The notes beneath the pieces were generated by a model. It saw only the letters and a list, made by a program, of their open reading frames with translations, did not search any database and had not been told where the DNA came from. Below are positions 37,501 to 49,500 of a stretch of DNA of 64,000 bases, one piece after another (position 1 is the stretch's first letter; each line of letters opens with the position of its first letter). The DNA is from Zygnema cylindricum (lineage: Eukaryota; Streptophyta; Zygnematophyceae; Zygnematales; Zygnemataceae). Both the position numbers and the translations under genes were made by a program. The DNA is taken from assembly GCA_037447655.1 (NCBI GenBank), contig JBBHKE010003426.1, forward strand, positions 29,668 through 93,667. Reading direction: 5' to 3'.

Positions 37501-40500
37501 CTGCTCAGTTTTTCCCTCTCCACCTCCTCCACCTTCTCCTCCTCCAAGTCCTCCACCAAATCCTCCTGTCCAAACCCCAGGTATGACGACTTCCTTCGTC
37601 AGCAAGTCTTTTTTGTAATAATTGAGCTGTATGTAAGCAGCATATAGGAGCAAGAATTATGGGCCACTTAGCCAAGTAGTGTTATTAACTGTAATATTGA
37701 ATTTTGGGTCAAAAATTACACTCGTTTGAATTGGAATGATTAACTCTAGCAATAGCCTGTGTAGTTTAAGCTCCAAATGTTTATAATGTTATGCCAATAA
37801 TGAAGAAGACCACAAAGATTGGAGACTTGAAGCAATTTTTTTTTTGTCATAAAAGAGATCATAGAATTCACAAAAAAAATAACGAAAAAATAAATAAATA
37901 ACATTTGCAGTTCCTTAATGTAAAATTCATTCAATGTTGTATGTTTTCCAACATCCAACCTGGAAGATGAAACATCAAAACCCTTTGATCATAAACATGA
38001 AGTCTTCTCAAAGTTAATAAAGGAAAAGTCAGAGTTTTCTATGACCACCAATACTAAGGAATGAGTATACTGAAAACTGCCTAAATGTTTGAGTCTTGAA
38101 AGAAATTCGATTGTACTTCTAAGATCTGCATGTTCCCTGTGTCCTCTATTTATGTCTCTTTCTCCATGTATCCATTCTTTGTACAGATGCACAGGGTTGC
38201 AACGGTTTACTCGATGTATATGTGAAGTACACAAGTCGTACTTACCCTGGGACCAAATTGGTGTGCTATTTCAACATGGACTATGCTTCTTGTCAGGCCG
38301 CTTGCTCCGCTATGTGCGAATGCTTTAGCTTCACGTTAACTACAACTCAGTGTTGTCTGAAGCCGGCTGGACCGATCCCTAAATCGGTCTCTTTAGGAAC
38401 GAATACGTATGTACGAGTGCCAAGTAAGTAATTTCTTTTACTGGTGAAGCTTTTAAAACAGGATGGAAGGTTGTGGTGAAACCTTGAGGTATTCTTTTAC
38501 TAGCCTACCTTGTGGAATTTTGCACTATACTCATTGTCATGACTGGTGATTTCTTTTTGTTGATGTTTATTTTATTTCATATAAATCACCATCTTATGTC
38601 AAACGACGATGGTTGATGTCAACTGAGATGTAAACATACAAACAAAATAAAAAACCTTTTCCGAAAATGTAGAAACAATCGTATTTGAATTTTGAGTGTA
38701 CCAATAAAATTGATAGAATTTTTTTTTACATTGTATGAAGCTCATCACCTCTATGGTCAAGCTTGGAAAACAACTTTTATGTTTTCGGTGTCTGAGTTAA
38801 AAACTTGATCCCCTTTGTTACCTGTTAAAAAGTGGCAATCGCATGTTAAGAATACAATTCCTCGATGGTCAACCTTGGAAAACAACTTAAATTTCTTTTT
38901 GTTTCTTGCGTTGAAAATTACATCGTCTTTGTGAATCAGATTTGCTATATGAACCTCTCCCCCCCTCCCGCCCCTCTTTTTCTGACTTCTATTTTTGTTA
39001 CACAACCTTTGTTGTTTGACCTTCATCAATTTAGTAGTTGTTGGCCTCCACTTGAAATCCTCAGTTTTGTATCCTGCCACTTGTCATCCACTCAAAAAAA
39101 AGCAACCTTATAAAGAAGTCAACTTTATACTTCTCATTCATAGGATGTGAAAGGGTCGATAATAAAATCTGAGCTCACTTACAAACACCTATAGCAGCAG
39201 AAGCATTCAGAATATAAAACATTGAATGAACATTGAAGAGACATTTCATAAAATTCTCACATTAACAAAAACTGAAATTACAATTTTTTCTATCTCTTCT
39301 ATTACTCCATATAATCCTCCAATTTCTCATTAATTCATTAACACACAGTCATGGTATCCCTTAAATACAATACCAGCCATGGCGTGACACGTGTGAGCGT
39401 GCGCCGCCAAGAAGCCTCCAGAAATCTGCCACCTGTCCGCAGATTAAGCTAGAACACTCTAAATTTCACTAAGGACTGAAACATTGCAAAACGACAAACC
39501 AAAACGAAAGTACTAGACAAAACTAGAAGTACTGTCGTATTAAACTAGACGTACGAAAATTCTAGACGCGAAACGAAACAACAAATATATTTCGCGAAAC
39601 ATACATAGTACCTTCTCGAAATCGTACGTCAAAGTACTTTCGATTCATTCTAGAAAGTACAGTTTTTCTTTCGCGAAATCGAACCGATTCCGCGTGCGTA
39701 CGATTCTTTCAATTAATCGTAACATTCCCCCTCTTCATTGAAGAATCGTCTACGTCACAATAATCCTAGTTTAAGTCTTCCTCTTAAAAGCACATCGAAC
39801 GTCGCCGCCTTAGTAAGCATATCGGCAGCTTCCTCAAGTGTCTATACATATTGAAATTCCACTTCTTTAGCCGCTACCAAATCTCGTACGAAATGCCATT
39901 GAATCCGTATATGTTTAGTACGCTTGTGAAATACGAGATTTTTCACAAGTGCCATCGAACTCATACTATCCGTAAAAAATTGTAAGCATCCAATCGAAAA
40001 TCCAAGTTCGCTTAACATTTCTTTTATCCATATAGATGCTTTGCTTGCGTGGCACGCCGCCATATACTCGGCCTCCGTTGAACTTAGTGCCACGGTTGGT
40101 TGCAAACGCGAACTCCACGAAATCGTCGCTCCACCAAACACAAACGCATATCCGGACGTTGATTTTCCCGAATCGAAATCTCCGCCCCAATCGGCGTCGC
40201 AATATCCGACGCATTCCAACGATTCGCTTTTAGATTTAAAAACAAGACCGATATCGATAGTACCCGCCAAGTATCGAAAAATACGCTTGACGGCTTCCCA
40301 ATGTGATTTCTTTGGCGCTTGACAATATCGACTTACAATTGAAACGGCCGCCGAAATATCGGGCCGCGTACCTACACTTAGGTACATTAAACTTCCAATC
40401 GCTTCGCGGTACGGTACATCTACCGTTGCTTCTTCCTCAAACTTTCGCAATTGACTTTTTGTATCCATAGGCGTCGAAATTGGTTTTGCGTCAAGCATAG

Positions 40501-43500
40501 AAAACCGAGTTAATACCTCTTTACAATATTGTGATTGACTTAACTTTACATCCCCGTTCTCATTACGAATCACTTCAATTCCCAAAATATATTTTACTTC
40601 GCCAAGATCTGTGACTTTGAAATGTTGTCGTAAGTACGCTTTCAATTCGCGTATACGTTCCAAACTGTCCGACGTCATCAAGAAATCATCGACGTAAACC
40701 GAAAATATAATTTGATCATTTCCTTGTCCTTTCACGTACACTCCAGAATCCGAGATCGTACGCTTGAAACCTAAATCCAAAAGTACTTTGTGTAGTCGTA
40801 AATACCAAGTGCGAGGCGCCTGCTTCAATCCGTAGAGCGATTTGCGAAGACGCCATACCGTGCCTTCCTGTGATGTCACGCCTTCGGGTACCTTCATTTA
40901 AACCTCTTCTTCTAAGTCTCCATTTAGGAACGCGGTCTCCACATCCATTTGATGAATGTGCTTCTTCTTTGCAGCGGCAATCGCCATAATCATCCTTAAA
41001 GAGTCGAATTTCACAACGGGGGCATATGTCTCCGTGTAATCTACCCCCTCTCTTTGCTGAAATCCTTTGCAAACAAGTCTCGCCTTATATTTTACTACTT
41101 CACCCGATGCACCAGTTTTAGTTTTGAAGACCCATTTCGCGTCAATCGCTTTCTTTCCTTCCGGTAATTTTTCTTCCTCAAATGTCCGATTTTCCACAAT
41201 TGATTTATACTCCTTCTCCCATGCCGGCTTCCACTTCGCTTCCCAACCACACGAATTTCTCGCCTCCGCGTATGATTGAGGATCGCCGGCCAGATTCTCG
41301 CACATTAATTGCTATAAAAGGAATTCTGTCTCCTTCGCATCGGAGACGAAATAATGGGAATTGGAATTCTCTCCACCAATTTTGTCATAAGAAAGTCGAT
41401 TTGGTTTCTTTCCTCTATTCTCTCGAGTACTCCGTCTAAGAACCGGAACTTGTTCCACAATCTTCTCCTCCTCGTCCACATTCGATTTTGAATTCGAAGA
41501 TTTTTGACTTTTGGTCGACATTTTGGAATTACGGCTCACATTACTCCGAACATCAATGTCAATGTCTAATTTCTCCGAACTCGAATTAACATTTGATTTT
41601 CCCTTCTTGATGTTAACAATGGATTCCGGCTCCTCATCGGAGTCCGAGTCCTCAATTTCCGGGAAATTGGCAACATCGTCTACCTCATAAAAATCAAGAT
41701 TCTTCTTCAATTCCGCCGATTTCTCAATAACCGATTTTAAGTCTTCATGAAAATTAACATTTCGGGATTCTTCCACAATGCGACGAACAGGATCAAATAC
41801 ACGATAAAGATTTCCTTTCGTGCTATAGCCCACGAAAATTCCGGGCCAACTTCTCGCCGCAAATTTCCCTTTCCTTTTCACTTGATCCACATACACCGTA
41901 GCGCGACATCCCCAAATTCGGAGATGATGTAGGGCCGGTTTCCCCCCATAAAGTAATTCGAATGGTGTTTTGTCACCGGAAACCGAAGTAAGTCTCCGAT
42001 TACAAATGTAATTGGCAGTGAGGATAGCATCTCCCCATAATGAGATACTTTGACCGGCCGAATGCACCATCGCCCTCACCATTTCTTGTAAGGTCCTATT
42101 TTTCCTTTGGGCTACTCCATTCGATTCCGGAGAATAAGGTGAAGTGAATTGTTGGGTAATACCTTTCTCCTTACAATACCCCTCAAATGCGATAAATTCG
42201 CCTCCATTATCCGAACGAATGGCTTTCAACTTCCGTTCGCATTGTCTTTCGGCAAATGCATGCCACTCAATAAAAGTTTGAAGAGCATCCGATTTTCTCT
42301 TCAATAATCGAACCCACGAAAATCTCGAATAATCATCAACGATGACCATAATATATCGGTTTCCTCCGAGGCTCTCCGGCTTAATTTGTCCACATAGATC
42401 GACATGGACAAGCTCCAAAGGATGTTGAGCCCGAAATTTCACATCTTTCGTAGGATGTGGTTTCCGAATTTGTCGTCCTTGACTACATCCGTCACACCCA
42501 TTTACTTTTTCGCCGGTAGCAAGATCTAATCCTCTCACACAAGCCGTTTTAATCATTTTCCTCAAATTTCCTTCGGATGTGTGACACATTCGATGGTGCC
42601 ATAACGTTAAATCTCCCTTTAATTCCGAGATTTGGTTTAGAATGCCCGTGGAAAAAGCATTTTTCTTAGGTCGCCTCCATAAAAGTCGGCTATGCATTGA
42701 ATTGGTTACTTCGCCTTCGCCGATTAATTTGCCGTCGGCGCGATATATTCGAATCGCCGAATCACCTCTAGCGACTACGCTTCCACCGGCACGCTGAATT
42801 TGAGGTACGCTTAATAGATTCACTGAACCATCCGGAATATATAGGAAATTCAATAGACGTGCCTCCGAAATAGTTTCGTTTCCAAATCGGTCCCATGTGG
42901 GTAAATTTAAACGAACGGTACCCACTTTACCAACCGTAATCGTTTGTCCACTTGCGACCGTAATTAGCTTTGGTACGGTAAGTGAACGCATGTCGTCAAA
43001 AAGTGTAGCGTCCGTACACACGTGGTGAGACGCTCCCGTGTCAATTATCCATTCCTTTTCGTGTGCGTCATCGCGTGCGTCACTTAGTGAATCAATAGTG
43101 AGGTGAAGACAAGTGAACGTTTGTCCTCCTTCGTCTCCTTCAAAATTTCCCAAGTCAACAAAATTTTCATGACTTCCACCATGACCGCCATAGCGTCCAC
43201 GACCACGACCACTATCACGTCCGCGACCGCGACCTCCAAAACTGTGACCGCCTCTTACTCCTCCGCTACTAAATTTAGAGTAGCATTGTTGGCTCGTGTG
43301 GCCTAGTTTCCCACAATTGAAGCATTCTCTCTCCTTTTCCGGACAAGAAGACAAAAAATGACCTGGCCGGTTGCAACGGAAACACAAGACGTTGCTATTA
43401 TCATTCTGGATGGACCAAGGTCTAGAATTTCCGCCCCTATCAAGCCATTTTCCACGACCTCTCGGACCTCCTCCTTTTCCACCCCCTCTTCCACGGAAAT

Positions 43501-46500
43501 AATGTAAGTCCGCGAATTTGGGAGCGGTCACATTCAAGGATCCCGTGTCCAATGAGCCCTTTGAAGAGCTAACACGATTACTCTCCGCCATCTTTAAATA
43601 ATTCACAATAAATTCGTAAGTATTATTTTCCCTCGCAAGTAAAATCTCCTTGAGGTGGATCCACTTATCCGGTAATGCATTCAAAAATCCGGTTACTTTG
43701 TCCTCCTCCGTGATTACTCTCCCATTGTTAAGAAGTTGCTCCACAATGATATTGAATCTCTTCACGGCATCGTCAAAAGATTCATTGGATTTCATCTTGA
43801 ATTGCATAAAATCGGAGAACACATATTGCCCCTTGTTTTGGATTCCCCTCTCAAATTGGGATTCCAACGCCTTCCAACATCCGTGTGCGGTGCTATGAGT
43901 AAGGAAGTGATCATGCACGGATACCGAACACGTTTGCATTAATCCGGTGATAGCCGCAAGATTCTTTCGCTTCCACAAACGACGAGCCTTAGCATCTCCA
44001 ACCGGCATTTTCTCCTCTCCATTGACGACCTTCCAAAGGCCTCTCAAAATCAATTGAGCTCGAATATATTTCTTCCACGAAGGGTAATTCGATCCATTGA
44101 ATACGACGGTCTTTCCAGGCATCTGAAACATTTCCACTCCTCTTTGACTATCTTCTTAGAATCGTAACAGGATGTCCTACCACATCAGATTTTTGAATAA
44201 CTTTGATCTTAAAGTCTCATTTTTGGTTTGTTTCATTAAAAACGCTTGATGATTAAGCACATGGAAATATTAGAACTCTCACTTAGGTTAGCTTCCTTTA
44301 AAGCAACCCAGATTTCTCAAAAAAGTTCAAAGTGATCGATCTTCAAGGTTTAAAAATCAGCCAATCTTTTGGCAATTAGATCAACTGCTTGATCCTTATC
44401 TTCATCAAATTGATTTATTGCTTTTTCTTACGCGCCACTAGAGATTCTTGTTAGGCGCTTGTCACCACCTACTGTAGGCCTCACCTTATTCTCCTCCACT
44501 ATAACTCACAACTTCTTTTCTTTCAGTGCGTTTTTAGACTTTTACCTCTTTTTCATTCAATCATTTCCCGTGAACTTATCTGTGTTTCGAATGCCTTGTC
44601 GGACCATGTCCTGTTTGTTATTACTATCTACGTTTATGTGAATTCTTAACATTATTCTTCTAGCAGCAGAGTTAAATCAGAAAAAAGAAAGCACAATTGG
44701 AAACATAAGACTTAACACACAAAAAACCTTATTCTAAAATACACAGTTGTTCCATAAAAAAAAATTGATAGCCTTCAAATATGCTAATGAGGAGTGATCC
44801 TATTATAGGCAGCAAATAAAACACTTAGTTTCTCCTTACGAAATTCTCACATGCCTAGGAATCTATTTACACACAAAATTCACACAGGCCTTGCACTAAG
44901 TCACTCAAATAACTTCACACTTGTCCGACCAATCCTTAGATTAGATGAACATGTGTAGCATAAATGCACGTTTTAAACACCTATTTGCACTAGGTAAAGC
45001 CGTCAATGAATCGTCTCAACACCTGGCTACTCTCATGCTTAATGTATTATGTGCATGTGTATTTGTAAATTGTTGTATGGGCATGGGTATGCATCCACGC
45101 ATGTGTATGAGCACGCGTATGTGTATGCTTATGCTTATGCATGTGCGTATGCTGATGTGCATCGGTATGAACATGTATATTTACAGTTACATGCAATTTG
45201 AAATTCAGAATACTTTCTGATTAGTATCGCTAATTTTGTTTTCCATTGGCTCGTTAACACTGAACGCGTAGTTTGCCTCTCTAAGATGAAGGTATTTTTT
45301 CTTCTGTCAATGCATTATGATGATATTTTTATTCAAAAAAGTGTTATACTTCTTGTACGTGCCATATAAGATGTATGATAATAAATTTGGAGTTTTATTG
45401 TTGAAACAATGATCTTCAGAAAGGCAAAAATGACACGAAGATCGCTGGTTTTAAGTAGATTTGTTTTAGAGCCATGGTAATAGGCAACTTTTTTAAAATT
45501 ATTTGATATTTTACAAAAATGTGATTAGATCATGCAAACTAATGACGCTCACGACTTTCATCTTCATTTTGCCCTTTGTTCAACAGCCTTTACACATTAT
45601 AAAACTTATATTCCAAGACCTCCTGCAAGGCATAGGCTAACTAGGTGACCGTTTTTAATTTCATGCATAGCTAAATAGGTTGGAGTCGAGTCGTGGATCG
45701 TTCAAAATGGACATCATCAAAGTGCAGACTGACCGTTTTTAATTTCATGCATAGCTAAATAGGTCGGAGTCGAGTCGTGGATCGTTCAAAATTGACATCA
45801 TCAAAGTGCAGACTGACCTTTATAACTTTAATTCATGTTTGTAAAATATGTCTATTATATTCTTAGAAATACAATTTTTAAAATCAAAGTAATTTTGACA
45901 CGTAGCTTAACTATACATCCATTCCAGAAAGTGTGCTTAAATACATGAAATTTGGTCTATGAGGTTGACTTTTGATGTTCATAGAACAGGTAGCTTCACA
46001 AGGAGAAAATGGATCCATTGATTTTATTTTCATTCTTTTTCTCAATGTATGGCTGCATGTTTAGAAAAAAATCAACTCGATGAGGAAAAACTAATCTCTT
46101 TCTACTCACAAACAAAAATTTGTGCAGGCACCACCAAGTCTACATATTCAGAATTCAATTCGTCTACACCAGTCACGCTAAGAGGAGATGCGTATCTCGT
46201 GGCCCCTCGATTACGGCTTACTTCTAAAGAATGGCAGGGTGGAGTAGCATTTCATAAGTCTCCAATCCGGCTACAGAGTACTACAGCCACTTGCACGTCC
46301 ACGTCCGCATCCTTTAGTGTGCGATTTTCCTTCAGCAACTACAACAATGGAAACTGCCATGGCGATGGACTTACCTTCTTCATTCTTGCTGCCAACGCAC
46401 AGCTGGATAAGCTAGGAGGCACCGCCGATTCCCTCGGGTTTAATTACTATGGAAAACCCGCTGTAGGGTCCCTTGCAATCTTGTTTGATACTTACGTTAA

Positions 46501-49500
46501 CCAAGGGGATCCAAACGGTCGTTATGTTGGAATACGTGACAATGTTGGTTGGCTAGCGACGTCGCAAGTAACTAGCATTCTTGATGACTTCAGTTTGTCT
46601 CGCAAGTACGCTTGGGTGGACTATGATGGTGTACTTTCCATGTTTTCAGTGTACATCAGCAGTTCATATGTAAAGCCAGCAAATGCCGTCCTGACGTACA
46701 ATAGAGCCCTCTGCAGCGTGCTTCGACCAGCCACTTGCTCGTCTTGCAGTACAACATCGTCTGCTTACTTTGGATTCTCAGCCGGGACAAGCTCGTGTTC
46801 CGATGTTCATGAGATTCACACCTGGAGTTTTCAGACCAACTATGCAGGTATGCTGCTCACGTTCCAGTTCAATTATCTGTAAACTTATTTATTTTATGTT
46901 GGGGGCAGTCTAACACGAAAACATAAAAGTAATGTTCGCAATACAGCTTTTTTTGTGTTTCACGATCGTTTATCTGTAGTCTTAAACATGCTGCTTTATG
47001 AAGTGGAAGTGAGTAAAACAATGTATAGACTGAGTAAGTCAGCATATCACAGGAATGTCGCTTAATTCAAAACAACGAATTCGCCCAACACAGTTGCCAG
47101 ATAATATAATATGCCAAATTCCTGAAGAGAATTCCAACATCAAACTATAGACAAAGAAGGCTTGAGAAAAGTTGAAGTTGTAGATATTTTGATGTCAGCA
47201 TCTTCTGTGTTGTTTGCGTGTAACATGGTGTTTAGCGTCATCTTTGATTTTGCTCGACAATGTAAGAAAAGTAAGAAAAATTAAGAAATCAGCTATTTAT
47301 AAGCAGTTTTTCTGGTTCCTGTTTCTCGAGTTAGGAAGGCAAAAAAATTTAGACCAATTTCTAAACCCTAAAAAAGCTTAAATAAATTGGAATGGCCATA
47401 AATAAATCATGTTCTATGAAAAATGACAAGAAATTGCTTGAAAACCGATGAGCGCTTATCCATACTCATATCTCATTCGGGACAAACAAACACCATCATT
47501 TTCTTAATATCACAGTTTTAGTCATCTGTTCCATTGCCTCACTTACCAATGTGACCTGACATTAATTAAATCACAAACTCCATACTAGAAAACACAATAG
47601 TTCACACAACAAATTGCTCTTTTGTGTCCTTCGAATTACGCACACTGAAGTAAAAGTTGTTAGAAAATAAATGACAGAGAAAATTAATTGTCTTTGCCCC
47701 CGTTGTTAAAATAGAGCCTCAACTATAGAGAAACATTCCTTGGGCAATTACGTATTGGAATTCTAAAATTCAGCAGCAAAGAAGAATTTATGCGGGAAAA
47801 ATGGGATTGTAAAATTTATGGTACAAACTGAATTTAAAGATGTCGAAACCTGTAACAAGACATGATTTTTTTGTCCGATTGGTAGGGAACCGAAAATTTT
47901 AATGACAAGCACAGAATATGAAGTTTAGACCTCGACATGAACTGTAACTCCACTGATTGCACACCGATGTGACCAACATTTGGTCGTTTTCGGATCCTGG
48001 TTGCAGCTCCTGCTCCTTTTCCACCCAATCCCCCCCCTCCACCGTCGCCTCCCCTCCCGCCCTCTCCTCCCCCCTCTCCTCCCCCCTTTCCTCCGCCGCC
48101 ACCATCTCCCCCCCCTAGTCCTCCTCCCCCTTCTCCGCCACCACCACCCACCCCCCCAAGTCCTCCCCCTTCTCTGCCACCCCCATCTCCCCCTCCACCA
48201 CGTCCTCCTCCCCCTACTCCGCCACCGCAATTCCTCCCCCCAATACCTCCTCCCTCTCTACTTCCTCCACCACCTTTAGGTCTGTTGCTTTCTGCATTTC
48301 TACTTTGAGTTGCTAACAATTTTGAAATATTTTGGTCACCTTAACTACTTTGGATGTTGTACTTATGTTTTTTTTCCGCAATTCCTGTATGCATGACCGT
48401 TGATGATCCGATATTTTTTGCCTGATTTGGACTGTCACTAAATTTCCTATCATTGAAAGTGGTCATGAAATGACCTAATATGTGGCCCAAGGCAAAAGAC
48501 ACCCCCAAGGGAAAAAAAGGAGCATTGTAAGAACATCCAACATTGACCACTGCAGAAATAGAAATGCATGCTGCTTGGACATTAAATGTATCTTTATACG
48601 ACAGTTTCATATTGCAAGAGAAGACTTTCAGTAATGATGGAATAACTATTGATGTATATTTTGATATGTCATTAGGCCCCAACGCTTTGAAGTGTTTCTC
48701 AAAGAATTCCTCGTGGTGGTGATGTTTGTTGTCACTACACCCCTATGATCAGTCTTAGGCACCTTGAAATTTGTGTTTATTCACAAAGATGATTTCATGT
48801 TTTAGAATTTAAGGAAATCAAAGGCCACATGAATCTATCCGTAAAATACAAAGTTGGAAAAATTCAGGAGCACCATTTTCGTCAAACCTTGTAAAAGATT
48901 CAACAAATTTCAGCAAATTTTATAATCAGTCCATTCCAAGTAGAAATAGGTTGTGGAACCATTATATGCTGTTATCTACAAGTATATAAATTATGAGAAT
49001 AGACTGATATTTGAAACAACAAATTTCTCACTTTATTATGGTGATGCTTATCAAATTGCATCGGACCTCGAATTGATCCACATCGGTCCCATGCAACTGG
49101 TTGCCGCTCCGGTGCGGCTACATGGCTCAACAAGCCTCTAACTCATGACTCTTTTTTATTATATTTTTGGGATGTTTGGCCAAAAACAAGTCAAAATCCC
49201 TGGTTCGGAACAATTTTACCTTACACAATCCCATGACTCTTGTCCATTCCAGTCATGCTTGATGTTAATATTGTGAGGTCATTCACTTCAACTTTTTCCT
49301 GAAATTTAAAGTCTCTTCACTTTATCAAAAATCATTTTACATTCTGGTACCAAAACGCCTACCTTGAAGCTCTTGATGTTGTCAATGCCTCTGTGTTTTT
49401 ACCTCATGAAAGCCATTGGAAACCAAGGCATTTACCATGATTTTGATCGTACACGCTCTTTCTCTTTTTTTTACTTTTTATTTGTTCTTGTGTTCAAATT

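Larger units (their letters stand above)
39148..44169 (-). mobile_element. Ty1/copia retrotransposon in intron 12, antisense, 5' LTR mostly lost
   Basis: On the minus strand the order is a stub of 5' LTR (TGTTACGATTC, 44169-44159), gag-pol, polypurine tract GAAGAGGGGGA (about 39725-39735) and a 577-bp 3' LTR (39724-39148; starts TGTTACGATTAATT, ends CCCTTTCA). GGATG duplications flank both outer ends. The intact flanks with a missing 5' LTR and primer-binding site imply a deletion after insertion, or a faulty reverse transcript. The copy cannot start its own transcription in the normal way. Confidence 0.88.

Noticed and set aside
47834-48319. 161-codon Gly-rich minus-strand frame resembling a glycine-rich protein
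   Set aside because: Antisense shadow of Pro-rich hinge 5, which has correct splice sites and phase on the plus strand.
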